64,000 nucleotides of DNA from Gillisella vitis (GCA_009744235.1 WPHV01000004.1:410185-474184); one strand, 5' to 3'. Positions 1 to 9,150 are shown, counted from the stretch's first letter. Program-made: numbers and translations. Notes: a model not told the origin generated them from the letters alone.

Positions 1-132
1 CATTTTCAAAATGGCAAACATCAATTCCTGTTTGCGCATCGTGCTGGCATTTTCGACCTCAAGCGATTCCGCAAAGGCCAGCAGATCGGTTGGCGATTTG
101 CTCTTGAGTTCTTGTAGCTTCATTTCAGCCAT
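1..132 (-). CDS. rho: Transcription termination factor Rho, N-terminal fragment
   Basis: Reading leftward from the start codon at 132, the first 44 residues begin [20 protein letters not shown], the opening of the Rho N-terminal helical domain (SAP-like fold preceding the RNA-binding cold-shock domain). The rest of the gene lies outside the window. Rho is the hexameric RNA-dependent ATPase that ends untranslated transcripts. A second in-frame ATG at 123 gives MKLQELK and cannot be excluded as the start. The gap to hemJ (133-327) holds a GCCGC/GCGGC hairpin around 268-285; rho leaders are often structured and autoregulated, but no specific element is recognised here. Confidence 0.9.
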   Translation of the reverse strand, partial: MAEMKLQELKSKSPTDLLAFAESLEVENASTMRKQELMFAILKM

Positions 133-327
133 GAAGGGGACCATAATTTAAAACTGTTGGGGAAGGCGTGCGGGGGATAAATTCGGTTCTGCCAGCGAGA
201 CCGGCGAATACGAGAAATGCATGCCATGAAGAGGGGTAAAGGGAAAATAGCGATTCATAGGGCGCGCCGCAAGAGGCGGCGGAAATTTCATTCACATTTC
301 GGTCAACTTGTCAGTGGGAACCCCGGT

Positions 328-867
328 TTAGAAGGGTTTTACAATGACCAGAATGACAATCACGATCATCAGCACTGTCGGGATTTCATTGAAACCCCGC
401 CAAAATCGCGGGGTTTTCAAATATTCGCCTTTGGCAAAGGATTTCGTGGCCATGCCGAGATATTCGTTGGCGAGGGTGAGACAGACAACCGCAGCCAATT
501 TTGCGTGCAGCCATCCGCCCTGGAATCCGAAAACCGACCAGGCGAGGTAGAGACCCAGAATCCAGGACAGAGCCATGGCCGGCCGCATGATCACATTCAT
601 CAGGCGACGCTCCATAACCGCAAATGTCTCGGCCTGGAGTGATCCCTTTGGTGCATCGAAATGGTAGATCAGAAGCCGCGGCATATAGAGCAGGCCTGCC
701 ATCCAGGAGATGATCGCGATGACATGCAAGGCCTTTATCCAGAGATAGGATTGATCGGGACCGGCCCAAAACAAGGCAATCGCGATCAGGCAAAAAATGG
801 CAAGGGCCACCAAGGCCCGCAAGCGTGCGGTCTTGCCCGTCGTTTCTCCGCTTTGCCTGCCATTCAT
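328..867 (-). CDS. hemJ: Protoporphyrinogen IX oxidase, HemJ type
   Basis: A 179-residue membrane protein with four or five hydrophobic segments. The conserved His lies in LWIKALHVIAIISWM, and the C-terminal part carries LANEYLGMATKSFAKGEY and RFWRGFNEIPT. This pattern belongs to HemJ, the haem-binding inner-membrane enzyme that oxidises protoporphyrinogen IX to protoporphyrin IX in bacteria lacking HemG and HemY. The ATG at 867 was chosen because it lies one base beyond the hemE stop and is preceded by AGGGTG. An in-frame ATG at 891 would overlap hemE. It is downstream of and co-directional with hemE, an earlier step of the same pathway, so the two probably share a transcript. Confidence 0.88.
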   Translation of the reverse strand: MNGRQSGETTGKTARLRALVALAIFCLIAIALFWAGPDQSYLWIKALHVIAIISWMAGLLYMPRLLIYHFDAPKGSLQAETFAVMERRLMNVIMRPAMALSWILGLYLAWSVFGFQGGWLHAKLAAVVCLTLANEYLGMATKSFAKGEYLKTPRFWRGFNEIPTVLMIVIVILVIVKPF

Positions 868-868
868 C

Positions 869-1909
869 TCATTGCACCCTCTGCCTGACATGCTGCACGA
901 GCTCTCGCACCGTTTCCGGATCGGCTTGTGGCGTAATCCCATGGCCCAGATTGAAGATCAGCGGACCGGAGCCAAGCCGATCGAGGATCCTGTCTATGCC
1001 ATCGCGCATTGCTTGGCCACCGGCAACCGCCAGCATCGGATCGAGATTACCCTGAACAGGTCCGTCTTTTTGCAACTCGGCGGCAAAGGACAAAGGCACA
1101 CTCCAATCCAGTCCAATTGCATCCGCTCCGGTCTGGCGACGGTAATCCTTCAGGAGCGTTCCAGCCCCTTTTGCAAAACTGATGATTTTCGCATCGGGAC
1201 GGCTGAGACGGAGTTTGTCGATGATCCGTTTGACTGGCTTGACGCAAAAATCCGCAAATTCCTCTTCGCCCAGAACCCCAGCCCAGGAATCGAAGATTTG
1301 CACGGCATCTGCACCAGCATCGATCTGAGCCTCTAAATATTCGGCAGAAAGATCGGCGAGATAATTCAGAAGCCGTAAGAAAGCCTGGCGATGACGATAG
1401 GCAAACAGGCGGGCTGGGGCCTGGTCCGGGGTGCCGTGGCCGGCGATCATATAGGTTGCGACGGTCCAGGGGGCACCGCAAAATCCGAGCAGAGTGGTTT
1501 CATCCGGCAATGTCTGGCGCAATCGCGACACTGTTTCAATCACCGGGTTCAGATGCGGGAAAACCGATTGTTCCGGTAAAGCCAGAATCTCATCGGCGGT
1601 GATCGGCGTCATTTCAGGGCCTTTGCCTTCGGTGAAGGTGACGTTTCGACTCAAGGCATCGGGAATGACGAGAATGTCGGAAAACAGAATGGCAGCATCG
1701 AATGCGTAACGGCGGATTGGCTGGAGCGTCACTTCCGTCGCCAGTTCCGGTGAATAACAGAGATCGAGGAAACTTCCGGCCTGTGCCCGCGTTTGACGAT
1801 ATTCGGGAAGATAACGGCCAGCCTGACGCATTAGCCAGATTGGCGGTGGTGAAAGGCTCTTGCCTTCGAGCACTTTCAGAACTTTACGGTTTTCAGCGCT
1901 CAAAGTCAT
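869..1909 (-). CDS. hemE: Uroporphyrinogen decarboxylase
   Basis: A full-length HemE of 346 residues. [16 protein letters not shown] near the N-terminus is the family signature that contacts the substrate carboxylates, and [13 protein letters not shown] and NLGHGI near the C-terminus are also typical. The cytosolic enzyme decarboxylates the four acetate side chains of uroporphyrinogen III to give coproporphyrinogen III. The ATG at 1909 gives [13 protein letters not shown]; a TTG at 1918 is an alternative. It reads away from the putative replication origin and is followed at once by hemJ. The hemE flank of oriC is conserved in Caulobacter and rhizobia. Confidence 0.95.
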   Translation of the reverse strand: MTLSAENRKVLKVLEGKSLSPPPIWLMRQAGRYLPEYRQTRAQAGSFLDLCYSPELATEVTLQPIRRYAFDAAILFSDILVIPDALSRNVTFTEGKGPEMTPITADEILALPEQSVFPHLNPVIETVSRLRQTLPDETTLLGFCGAPWTVATYMIAGHGTPDQAPARLFAYRHRQAFLRLLNYLADLSAEYLEAQIDAGADAVQIFDSWAGVLGEEEFADFCVKPVKRIIDKLRLSRPDAKIISFAKGAGTLLKDYRRQTGADAIGLDWSVPLSFAAELQKDGPVQGNLDPMLAVAGGQAMRDGIDRILDRLGSGPLIFNLGHGITPQADPETVRELVQHVRQRVQ

Positions 1910-2173
1910 GCCTTTCAAATTATAAAAAGAGAGATCTTTTTTTTTTCTATTTCTAAGAGTCTGTGAGTAGCAAGGGTTAAAGACAGTGCACAGATTAACG
2001 ATGTTTTAAGGCGCGAGCGCGTGCGGCGGGGAGTGGGTTGGGGGCAATTTGGATAATTATATCGAGATATCAAAAAAAACCAATCAAAATCAAAATGATA
2101 AGGATAGCGTAAAGAGGAGATCGGCCTGTGGATGGATTGGGGATGTCGGCTGAACAGATAAAAATCAGCCACC

Positions 2174-2182
2174 TTATGCACA
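2174..2182 (+). promoter_or_regulatory. DnaA box, consensus
   Basis: TTATGCACA matches the TTATNCACA consensus exactly. It sits inside the hemE/PPDK-regulator gap among weaker boxes. Confidence 0.8.
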
Positions 2183-2216
2183 GGGCCTGTGAAAACGACG
2201 CTGAACGGGTTAGTGC

Positions 2217-2225
2217 TGTGGAAAA
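2217..2225 (-). promoter_or_regulatory. DnaA box, one mismatch
   Basis: On the minus strand the sequence is TTTTCCACA, one mismatch from TTATCCACA. It lies 35 bases from the consensus box and points the opposite way. Confidence 0.6.
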
Positions 2226-2309
2226 ACCGGCTGATATCCCCAGGGTGAAAAGCCAGGGGGAAAGTGAGGCCGATTTCTACAGGTCTATCAACAGCAGGGT
2301 CAGGATAGC

Positions 2310-3131
2310 GTGGAGAACAGAAAAAACTTCTTTCATCTACACCTGATTTCTGACTCAACAGGAGAAACCCTGATCTCGGCTGGACGGGCAGCAGCGGTTC
2401 AGTTTCAGCATTCCAATCCGATCGAGCATGTCTATCCACTGGTGCGGAACCGCCGGCAGGCCGATGCTGTGCTCCAATCGATCGATAAGGAGCCCGGTAT
2501 CGTTCTTTACACAATCGTCGATCCGGAACTGGCGGACTTCATCGACCGGCGTTGTATCGAGATCGGTGTACCCAGCGTGAACGTGCTTGAGCCTATTATC
2601 GGGACGTTTCAGGCCTATCTTGGTCCATTGGCCCGCCGTCGCGTGGGGGCCCAGCATGTGATGAATGCCGATTATTTTGCGCGTATCGAAGCGCTGAATT
2701 ACACCATGGATCACGATGACGGCCAGATGGCCGAGGATTACGATCAGGCCGATGTCGTTCTGGTCGGGATCAGTCGTACCTCGAAAACCCCGACCAGTAT
2801 CTATCTCGCCAATCGTGGCATTAAGACCGCCAATATTCCTATCGTGCCAGACTCGCCCTTACCCGAATCGCTGCTCGCAGCAAAAGGGCCATTGATCGTT
2901 GGATTGATCGCGACGTCTGATCGGATTTCACAAGTTCGGGGCCATCGTGAATTGGGCACTGTCAGCGGCTTCGATCCAAGCGATTATACGGACAGGGCGA
3001 GCATTGCAGAAGAATTGAAATATGCCCGTTCGCTATGTGCGCGTCACAATTGGCCGGTGATAGATGTGACGCGGCGATCAATTGAAGAGACAGCGGCGGC
3101 AATCATTGCGCTGCGTGCCAAGCCGCGCTAA
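2310..3131 (+). CDS. Pyruvate, phosphate dikinase regulatory protein (DUF299 family)
   Basis: A 273-residue protein beginning [20 protein letters not shown] from a GTG codon at 2310, with AGGAT a few bases upstream. [10 protein letters not shown] and the P-loop-like [15 protein letters not shown] are signatures of the DUF299 family. These proteins use ADP to inactivate pyruvate, phosphate dikinase (or PEP synthase) by threonine phosphorylation and reactivate it by phosphorolysis. This is the gene formerly called RP001-like that flanks the alphaproteobacterial origin. Which of the two target enzymes it controls cannot be read from this window. It starts a rightward run with maf, aroE, coaE and dnaQ. 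Confidence 0.92.
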   Translation: MENRKNFFHLHLISDSTGETLISAGRAAAVQFQHSNPIEHVYPLVRNRRQADAVLQSIDKEPGIVLYTIVDPELADFIDRRCIEIGVPSVNVLEPIIGTFQAYLGPLARRRVGAQHVMNADYFARIEALNYTMDHDDGQMAEDYDQADVVLVGISRTSKTPTSIYLANRGIKTANIPIVPDSPLPESLLAAKGPLIVGLIATSDRISQVRGHRELGTVSGFDPSDYTDRASIAEELKYARSLCARHNWPVIDVTRRSIEETAAAIIALRAKPR

Positions 3132-3162
3132 TGCCGGATGGTTTTTTAAAGTTGAGGCAATC

Positions 3163-3762
3163 ATGACAATTCCCGTTATTCTTGCATCGACCAGCCCTTT
3201 CCGACGGCAATTGCTGGAGCAGGCTGGTTTGCGCTTCACGGCTATGGCACCCGATATCGATGAACGCGAAATCGAAGGTCGGGCCGAGCACCAGCACGTG
3301 TCGCCACTAGAACTGGCACAGGTATTGGCCTGCGAAAAGGCTTTGGCCGTGAGCCGCCACGCGCAGGGTGGTCTTGTGATCGGCGGCGATCAGGTTTTGG
3401 CTCTGGGCGAACGGATCTATCACAAGCCAAAGGATCTCCTCTCGGCTCGTCACCAATTGCTCAGCCTGCGGGGTGAAACCCATGTGCTTTATAGCGCGCT
3501 GGCACTCGCGAAACAGGGTGAGGTGATCTGGCGGCATGTCTCCCAGGCCCGGATGACGATGCGGATATTCAGTGAGACGTTTCTGGACGATTATCTTGAA
3601 CAGGTAGGCGAGGCGGTCCTGAAAAGCGTTGGTGGCTACCAGATCGAAGGCTTGGGCGTGCAGTTGTTTTCGGATATCGTCGGGGACTATTTTACCATCG
3701 TCGGCGTGCCGCTTTTGCCTCTGATGGAGAAACTGCGCGAATTGGATATTGTGCATGCATGA
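3163..3762 (+). CDS. maf: Maf-family nucleotide pyrophosphatase
   Basis: A 199-residue protein opening [31 protein letters not shown] and the central GGDQVLAL segment are the conserved nucleotide-binding features of Maf/YhdE-type pyrophosphatases, which hydrolyse non-canonical or modified nucleoside triphosphates (dTTP/UTP or m7GTP depending on subfamily). The subfamily is not resolved here. The ATG at 3163, with GAGGC upstream, was preferred over an upstream in-frame codon that would extend into the preceding gene. Its 3' end overlaps the start of aroE by eight bases. Confidence 0.9.
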   Translation: MTIPVILASTSPFRRQLLEQAGLRFTAMAPDIDEREIEGRAEHQHVSPLELAQVLACEKALAVSRHAQGGLVIGGDQVLALGERIYHKPKDLLSARHQLLSLRGETHVLYSALALAKQGEVIWRHVSQARMTMRIFSETFLDDYLEQVGEAVLKSVGGYQIEGLGVQLFSDIVGDYFTIVGVPLLPLMEKLRELDIVHA

Positions 3763-4615
3763 TTCACGTGAAACATTTCTGAAGGGCGCCTTTGTTGCCG
3801 GCTATCCAATCAAGCATTCGCGTTCGCCTGTTATCCATAGATATTGGCTTCAGCAGCACGGTCTCGCGGGTGGCTATGAGAAACTGGAGATCCAGCCGGC
3901 AGACATCGCAGATTTCTTCGCCAGACTGAAAACAGGCAAGACCCGCTATCTCGGTGGTAACATTACCATTCCGCATAAAGAGGCTGCTTTTCAGATAGCA
4001 GATGTTCCTGACATGGTGGCGAGGCAGCTTGGGGCTGCCAATACGCTTTGGCTTGAAAATGGGCTTATTCATGCCACCAATACCGATGTTTACGGTTTTC
4101 TAGCCAATCTGGATCAGGGATATGCGGGCTGGGACAAGGCACGCAAGGCTGTTGTGCTGGGGGCCGGTGGTGCCAGTCGGGCGATCATCCAGGGACTGCT
4201 GGATCGCGGATTGCAGCATGTTCATGTGGTCAATCGGACCCTGGCGCGAGCGCAGGATCTGGCAGATCATTTTGGTGCTGCCGTCCAGGCGCATGGAAGA
4301 GAGGAGTTGCAGGATGTTGTGCTTAGCGCGGAACTTCTGGTCAACACCACGTCTCTGGGTATGAATGGCGAAGATGTTCCACAAATCGACTGGGACAAGC
4401 TTTCTCCCGGCGCTTTGGTAACGGATATCGTCTACACGCCGCTGGAAACCGGTCTGCTGCGGCAGGCGAGGGCGGCGGGCTTTGCCACGGTGGATGGTCT
4501 GGGTATGCTTTTGCATCAGGCGGTACCCGGATTTGAAAAATGGTTCGGCGTCCGGCCACAGGTGACGGATGAGTTACGCCAGTTGTTGATTGCCGATCTG
4601 GAGAAGCAGCCATGA
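3755..4615 (+). CDS. aroE: Shikimate dehydrogenase (NADP+)
   Basis: A 286-residue AroE. HSRSP near residue 21 binds shikimate, GNITIPHK carries the catalytic lysine, and [11 protein letters not shown] is the NADP-binding glycine-rich loop. It reduces 3-dehydroshikimate to shikimate in aromatic amino acid synthesis. The ATG at 3755 (MHDSRETF) is chosen; an ATG at 3749 adds two residues. Codons 3 to 7 fall within a parS-like site (3760-3775), so the N-terminal peptide is partly dictated by a DNA-binding site. It overlaps maf at the 5' end and coaE by four bases (ATGA) at the 3' end, indicating translational coupling. Confidence 0.95.
   Translation: MHDSRETFLKGAFVAGYPIKHSRSPVIHRYWLQQHGLAGGYEKLEIQPADIADFFARLKTGKTRYLGGNITIPHKEAAFQIADVPDMVARQLGAANTLWLENGLIHATNTDVYGFLANLDQGYAGWDKARKAVVLGAGGASRAIIQGLLDRGLQHVHVVNRTLARAQDLADHFGAAVQAHGREELQDVVLSAELLVNTTSLGMNGEDVPQIDWDKLSPGALVTDIVYTPLETGLLRQARAAGFATVDGLGMLLHQAVPGFEKWFGVRPQVTDELRQLLIADLEKQP
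3760..3775 (+). promoter_or_regulatory. parS: parS-like centromere site 1 (15/16)
   Basis: TGATTCACGTGAAACA differs from the ParB-binding consensus TGTTTCACGTGAAACA only at the third base. It spans the maf/aroE junction, about 1.5 kb from the putative oriC, and is read as aroE codons for D-S-R-E-T. Binding by ParB is inferred. Confidence 0.8.
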
Positions 4616-5199
4616 TCCGCATTGGTTTGACCGGCTCGATTGGCATGGGCAAGACAACGACGGCAGATTTTTTTCGTCAGGAAGGTGTGCCGGTCTATGA
4701 TGCCGATGCCGCCGTGCATGACTTGTACCGGGGTGATGCGGTCGCTCCGATCGGCGCGGTGTTTCCTGAAGCGGTTGTTTCTGGAGTCGTAGATCGGGAA
4801 ATTCTCAGTCGGACTCTGGCTCAGAATCCGGGTAAACTTAAGCAGCTTGAGGCAATCGTTCACCCGCTGGTGCGTGACAGGCAACAGGACTTTCTGGAAG
4901 ATCAGGAATTGGCGGGCGCCGATCTGGTTGTTTTCGATATTCCACTGCTGTTTGAAACAGGCGGAGAAAAACGACTTGATAAGGTCGTTGTCGTCAGTTG
5001 CGATGCCGATACTCAAAGGCGTAGGGTTCTGGCGCGACCGGGCTGGAGCGAAGAAAAGCTGGCACTGGTTCTGTCTCGGCAGATGCCGGATGCCGAAAAG
5101 CGCGCCCGCGCGGATTTCGTGATTGACACCGGACAAGGCCTTAAGGTGGCACAGGCACAGGTGAAAGCCGTCGTTTCCACGCTGCGCGGTGAAACCTGA
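4612..5199 (+). CDS. coaE: Dephospho-CoA kinase
   Basis: A 195-residue P-loop kinase beginning [20 protein letters not shown], with the Walker A motif at residues 8-16 and the [10 protein letters not shown] segment that contacts the acceptor. It phosphorylates the 3'-hydroxyl of dephospho-CoA, the last step of coenzyme A synthesis. The length is typical of CoaE. Its ATG overlaps the aroE stop (ATGA), and a second CoA-pathway gene, coaA, lies elsewhere in the window at 31.9 kb. dnaQ follows after about 100 bases. Confidence 0.95.
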   Translation: MIRIGLTGSIGMGKTTTADFFRQEGVPVYDADAAVHDLYRGDAVAPIGAVFPEAVVSGVVDREILSRTLAQNPGKLKQLEAIVHPLVRDRQQDFLEDQELAGADLVVFDIPLLFETGGEKRLDKVVVVSCDADTQRRRVLARPGWSEEKLALVLSRQMPDAEKRARADFVIDTGQGLKVAQAQVKAVVSTLRGET

Positions 5200-5305
5200 C
5201 ATCGAACCGCCAAAGTTTTTCTGGGAATATGGAAATTGGCGTGGCGTCGGAATAGCGATCTGCTACCAGCCAAAACTAAACACAAAATCAAACACTGGAG
5301 CAATG

Positions 5306-6016
5306 ATGCGGGAAATCGTTTTCGATACGGAAACCACCGGACTGGAAAGCAAGCTGGACCGGGTGATTGAAATCGGTGGTATCGAATTGTTCAATCATTT
5401 CCCGACCGGCCGTAGTTTTCATGTCTATATCAATCCTGCCGACCGGGCCATTCACCCGGATGCCTTGGCGGTTCACGGCATTACACCGGAGTTTTTGAAG
5501 GACAAGCCGGTCTTCGCCGATATTGTCGAGGATCTGGTCGCTTTTTTCGATGGCGCAAAATGGGTGGCGCATAATGCCACATTCGACATGGGATTTATCA
5601 ATGCCGAGTTTGAGCGGTTGGGTCGCCCGCCGGTTGGGCCGGAGCATGTCGTCGATACCTTGTCTCTGGCGCGGCGCAAACACCCGATGGGTCCAAACTC
5701 GCTCGATGCGCTTTGCCGACGCTATGGTATCGACAATTCTCATCGCACCAAGCATGGCGCCTTGCTCGATTCCGAACTTCTGGCTGAAGTCTATATCGAA
5801 ATGCTGGGCGGCCGCCAGGCGACCTTCGGTCTTGAGCAGTCTGGAAACAGCGACAAGCGATCCCGCACTCAGGATAGCAATGTGACGGTCGAAATTGCCG
5901 CCCGTCCGAAAACACTGGCGCCGCGTCTAACCGAGGTTGAGCAGGAACGCCATGCAGCCCTGGTCAAGCGGCTTGGCCAGAAGGCGATCTGGGCGCATTA
6001 CAATCAAGTCGAATAA
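5306..6016 (+). CDS. dnaQ: DNA polymerase III epsilon subunit (3'-5' proofreading exonuclease)
   Basis: A 236-residue DnaQ. FDTETTG (Exo I), HNATFDMGFI (Exo II) and HGALLDSELL (Exo III) supply the metal-binding acidic residues of a DEDDh exonuclease. The C-terminal part should bind the polymerase alpha subunit. Two adjacent ATGs at 5303 and 5306 are possible; 5306 is preferred because GGAG at 5297-5300 is then correctly spaced. It is the last gene of the rightward run from oriC and is followed by a bidirectional terminator shared with secB. Confidence 0.93.
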   Translation: MREIVFDTETTGLESKLDRVIEIGGIELFNHFPTGRSFHVYINPADRAIHPDALAVHGITPEFLKDKPVFADIVEDLVAFFDGAKWVAHNATFDMGFINAEFERLGRPPVGPEHVVDTLSLARRKHPMGPNSLDALCRRYGIDNSHRTKHGALLDSELLAEVYIEMLGGRQATFGLEQSGNSDKRSRTQDSNVTVEIAARPKTLAPRLTEVEQERHAALVKRLGQKAIWAHYNQVE

Positions 6017-6038
6017 TCGTCATCGCCTTATTCGGCAT

Positions 6039-6069
6039 AAAAAAAGCCCGGATCGACCGGGCTTTTTTG
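6039..6069. terminator. Bidirectional intrinsic terminator between dnaQ and secB
   Basis: A GCCCGG/CCGGGC stem with a five-base loop is flanked by an A-run on the left and a T-run on the right, so it can end transcripts arriving from dnaQ (+) and from secB (-). Confidence 0.9.
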
Positions 6070-6099
6070 TGCTTAAAAAACAGCGGGATGACGCAAGGA

Positions 6100-6561
6100 T
6101 CAGTTGACCCGACCCTGCTCCTCGGCAAAGCGCTGGGCAAACATCTGTGCAAAATCGATGGGGTCAATCATCAGCGGCGGGAAACCGCCATTGCGCGTGG
6201 CATCGGCGATGATCTGGCGTGCAAACGGGAAGAGCAGGCGCGGGCATTCGATGAACAGCACCGGCAGCATGTGTTCCTGGGGGAAACCGGTGATGCGGAA
6301 GACGCCGCCATAAACCAGTTCGGCTGCAAAAACCACTTTATCGTCGTCGCGCGCTTCGGCGGTCAGCGACAGGACCACGTCGAAATCATTGTCCGACAGC
6401 GGGTTGGCGTTGACATTGACATTGATGTTGATCGAAGGGGCCTTGTCCCGGGCCTGGAGCGAGCGCGGCGCACCCGGATTTTCGAAGGACAGATCCTTGA
6501 TATATTGTGCAAGGATATTCAGGGACGGGCTCTCCGCCCCATTGCTGTTTTCATTGGCCAT
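6100..6561 (-). CDS. secB: Protein-export chaperone SecB
   Basis: A 153-residue SecB beginning [20 protein letters not shown], with [23 protein letters not shown] and [15 protein letters not shown], all characteristic of the family. SecB tetramers hold preproteins unfolded and deliver them to SecA at the inner membrane. It faces dnaQ and shares its terminator. fxsA follows upstream on the same strand after about 90 bases. Confidence 0.95.
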   Translation of the reverse strand: MANENSNGAESPSLNILAQYIKDLSFENPGAPRSLQARDKAPSININVNVNANPLSDNDFDVVLSLTAEARDDDKVVFAAELVYGGVFRITGFPQEHMLPVLFIECPRLLFPFARQIIADATRNGGFPPLMIDPIDFAQMFAQRFAEEQGRVN

Positions 6562-6654
6562 TGGGGTTCCTCAAGGCTTTTATGGTTCGAGGCCATCTAT
6601 CATTTCAAGGTGGGCCTTACAAGCCTTTCACCCCTGGCGCTCACCCATTGGCAC

Positions 6655-7188
6655 TCATCCCTTGCCCTCATCCCCTGGCAACCGGGTCCACGGAGAGGAG
6701 CCGTTGGGATTGTGCCTTTGATAATCCTTTTCATCGAGATCGATGATGTCCTCCGCTTTTGCCGGCCCTGGTCCTGATGACGACGGTCCGCCTGGCCGCT
6801 TTTGCCAGCCAGGTCCCCGCCCGCCGCGCTGCACGAAGACAAGTCTTGGGCTGATGATCTTCCAAAGCGCAGAGCGCACCATTGGCACCAGGAGCAGCAG
6901 GCCAAGAATATCCGTGATGAAGCCCGGCAATATCAGCAGCAGCCCGCCGAACATCTGTGCCGTGCCACTCAGGACGCCTTTGGCCGCTCGTTCCGGATCG
7001 CCCGAACGTGGACGGCGCAGGCGCTGGGCGAGGCTGATCCCCTGGCTGCGGAGCACCAGCAGGCCGAGCAGACTGGAGCCGATCACCAGCGCCAGCGTGG
7101 GCAGAACACCCAGCCATTGCCCGACCAGGACAAAGCCGGCGATCTCCATCAAAGGCAGTAGCAACAGGAAAAGGGCGGTCAGTCGCAT
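6655..7188 (-). CDS. FxsA-family membrane protein
   Basis: A 177-residue protein with an N-terminal hydrophobic segment (MRLTALFLLLLPLMEIAGF), a second helix around residues 28-46, and a strongly hydrophobic hairpin near residues 80-105 containing LPGFITDILGLLLL, the FxsA signature. The C-terminal 65 residues are polar and rich in Gly, Pro and Lys. E. coli FxsA suppresses phage T7 exclusion when overproduced, and the normal role of the family is unknown. It is divergent from the Tim44-like gene with about 120 bases between them. Confidence 0.85.
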   Translation of the reverse strand: MRLTALFLLLLPLMEIAGFVLVGQWLGVLPTLALVIGSSLLGLLVLRSQGISLAQRLRRPRSGDPERAAKGVLSGTAQMFGGLLLILPGFITDILGLLLLVPMVRSALWKIISPRLVFVQRGGRGPGWQKRPGGPSSSGPGPAKAEDIIDLDEKDYQRHNPNGSSPWTRLPGDEGKG

Positions 7189-7309
7189 TTGGTTTCCTTT
7201 AAACGATTATCGTGAGACTCTAAAGAAGTGGCATCGGCTATTTGAATGCAGCATGCAGGCAGACTATATGGAGTGAGAAAGCTTCAAATTAAACAGCGGT
7301 GCGGTGGCA

Positions 7310-8008
7310 ATGGGTTCTAATGATTTTGTGACTCTCTTCTTTCTGGTGGCTGCGGTCCTGATTTTCTGGCAGCTGCGTAGCGTATTGGGACGTCGCACTG
7401 GCAATGAAAAGCCACCGAAAGATCCTTTCGCTGGACGTCCGGACGCTACATCTCCAGCAGCGGAAGATGCGCGGGTCGTGACTTTACCCCGACGCGACGA
7501 GGCCGATGGCGAGGAACGCCAGACGGCAATCGACGCCTATGCCCCGGTTGGCACCCCGCTGAACCAGCAATTGCGCCAGGTCGTGGAGGTTGATCCGAGC
7601 TTTGTGCCGAAGGAATTCCTCAACGGTGCGCGCATGGCTTATGAAATGATCGTCACTGCCTTTGCCGCTGGCGACAGGAAGAGTTTGAAGGATCTGCTGT
7701 CGCGTGAGGTCTATGACGGTTTCGACACGGCCATTACGGAGCGCGAACAGCGCGGCGAAGTGATGAAGTCAACCTTTGTTGGTATCGACAAGGCGGAAAT
7801 CACCGGTGCGGAAGTCCGAGGCCAGGAAGTCCAGATCACTGTCCGCCTCGTCAGCCAGTTGATTTCCGCGACCTATGACAGTCAAGGCGCAGTGATCGAG
7901 GGAGATGCGGAATCGGTTGGCGATGTCAACGATATCTGGACCTTTGCCCGCGACACGCGCTCACGCGATCCGAACTGGAAGCTGATCGCCACCGAATCCG
8001 ACCAATGA
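7310..8008 (+). CDS. Tim44/TimA-family membrane-anchored protein
   Basis: A 232-residue protein with one N-terminal transmembrane segment (FVTLFFLVAAVLIFWQLRSV), a polar linker, and a C-terminal Tim44-like domain (about residues 85-232) beginning near DPSFVPKEFLNGARMAYEMI. The family is the bacterial relative of mitochondrial Tim44; in Caulobacter the homologue TimA is an inner-membrane protein. The ATG at 7310 is preferred over a GTG at 7304. Its stop overlaps the start of mltA by four bases, so it is translationally coupled to a murein transglycosylase. A cell-envelope role is inferred from this linkage. Confidence 0.88.
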   Translation: MGSNDFVTLFFLVAAVLIFWQLRSVLGRRTGNEKPPKDPFAGRPDATSPAAEDARVVTLPRRDEADGEERQTAIDAYAPVGTPLNQQLRQVVEVDPSFVPKEFLNGARMAYEMIVTAFAAGDRKSLKDLLSREVYDGFDTAITEREQRGEVMKSTFVGIDKAEITGAEVRGQEVQITVRLVSQLISATYDSQGAVIEGDAESVGDVNDIWTFARDTRSRDPNWKLIATESDQ

Positions 8009-9150
8009 GTGGTGAAGCGACCAAGTTTCGGCTGGAGCCTGTTGGTTTCGACCAACTCCCCGGCTGGGACGCGGATGATCCCTCGGCGCTTTTGCCGGCC
8101 ATGGCCGATTGCCTGGATTATCTGACCACGGTCAAGCCTTACCGGCCCGGCCAGTTGGGCTTGACCGCACAGGATCTCGTGCCGCTGCTTGAAAAGGCAG
8201 CGGCTTTACCGCGAGTAGACGGCGACGCATTGCGGCGCCTGCTGGAAGACGAATGCCAGGTTTTCCGCGTAGTATGCACGAATGGGAAGGCGGGTTTCGT
8301 TACGGCTTTTTACGAGCCGGATATCGAGGTTTCCGATTATCCCGACGATCTCTACCGCTTTCCCTTTTACCGCCGACCTGACGATTTGATCGATCTTGAT
8401 GATCAAAACCGGCCTGAAAACATCGATCCGTCCTATGTGTTCGCACGCAAGAGCGAGTCCGGCATAACCTGTTATCCGGATCGTCAGGCCATCGACCAGG
8501 GCTTTTTGGAGGGATGCGGGCTGGAAATTGCCTGGGCGAAATCGAAAGTCGATGTGTTTTTCGTCCATGTCCAGGGTGCCGCACGGCTGCGTTATGCGGA
8601 TGGGCGGGTTGGACGGATTACCTATGCCGCCAAGGCGGGTCATCCTTTTTCCGGTATTGGCGGGTTGCTGCTAAAGCGCGGTGAAATTTCTGCCGAGGCG
8701 ATGTCGATGCAAGCGATCCGCTCCTGGCTCGCGTCTCATCCCGATCAGGTCGATGAAGTCTTGTGGCACAATCGCTCCTATATCTTTTTCCGTGAAGCTG
8801 AGGTCGGTGACCTGTCGCGCGGTCCTATCGCGGCGGCGAAAGTGCCACTGGTGGCGGGACGATCCCTGGCAGTGGACCGGACGATCCATACATTCGGCTT
8901 CCCGTTTTTCATTCATTCCCAAACCCTGACGTCCCAAGACCCGATGGGTTTGGATAGCGGCAAGCCTTTTGCGCGGTTGATGCTGGCGCTCGATACGGGC
9001 TCGGCGATTGTCGGACCGGCGCGCGGCGACATCTTTACCGGCTCTGGCGATGAAGCAGGAAATCTTGCCGGGGCGGTGCGCAACGACGCGGATTTCTATA
9101 TCCTGATCCCGAAACAGGCCGCTAAAAGGGTCGAGTCGAGGTTTGGTTGA
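8005..9150 (+). CDS. mltA: MltA-family membrane-bound lytic murein transglycosylase
   Basis: A 381-residue protein with the MltA domain in the first two thirds (VTAFYEPDIEVSDYPDD, VHVQGAARLRYADG) and a 3D domain near the C-terminus (LMLALDTGSAIVGPARGDIF) carrying the catalytic aspartate region. The family cleaves the MurNAc-GlcNAc bond to form 1,6-anhydro-muropeptides. No signal peptide or lipobox is visible: the N-terminus MSGEATKFRLEPVGFDQL is polar, which is odd for a periplasmic enzyme. Start and stop overlap the Tim44-like gene and the Smr gene by a few bases. Confidence 0.9.
   Translation: MSGEATKFRLEPVGFDQLPGWDADDPSALLPAMADCLDYLTTVKPYRPGQLGLTAQDLVPLLEKAAALPRVDGDALRRLLEDECQVFRVVCTNGKAGFVTAFYEPDIEVSDYPDDLYRFPFYRRPDDLIDLDDQNRPENIDPSYVFARKSESGITCYPDRQAIDQGFLEGCGLEIAWAKSKVDVFFVHVQGAARLRYADGRVGRITYAAKAGHPFSGIGGLLLKRGEISAEAMSMQAIRSWLASHPDQVDEVLWHNRSYIFFREAEVGDLSRGPIAAAKVPLVAGRSLAVDRTIHTFGFPFFIHSQTLTSQDPMGLDSGKPFARLMLALDTGSAIVGPARGDIFTGSGDEAGNLAGAVRNDADFYILIPKQAAKRVESRFG

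Larger units (their letters stand above)
1910..2309. other. oriC: Probable chromosomal origin of replication (oriC)
   Basis: A 400-base gene-free gap between divergent hemE and the PPDK-regulator gene, the position of the mapped origin in Caulobacter and of the proposed origin in Sinorhizobium. It contains one consensus DnaA box (TTATGCACA, 2174-2182), one with a single mismatch on the minus strand (2217-2225), and three two-mismatch boxes (1962-1970, 2127-2135 and 2188-2196, all minus). An AT-rich stretch at 2048-2110 with A-tracts is a likely unwinding element. A T-tract lies at 1937-1948 and a GANTC methylation site at 1957-1961. No CtrA full site was found. Origin function is inferred from position plus box clustering. 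Confidence 0.85.

Noticed and set aside
1977-1998. CtrA binding site at oriC
   Set aside because: The two TTAA half-sites are 14 bases apart instead of seven, so the standard site is not met.
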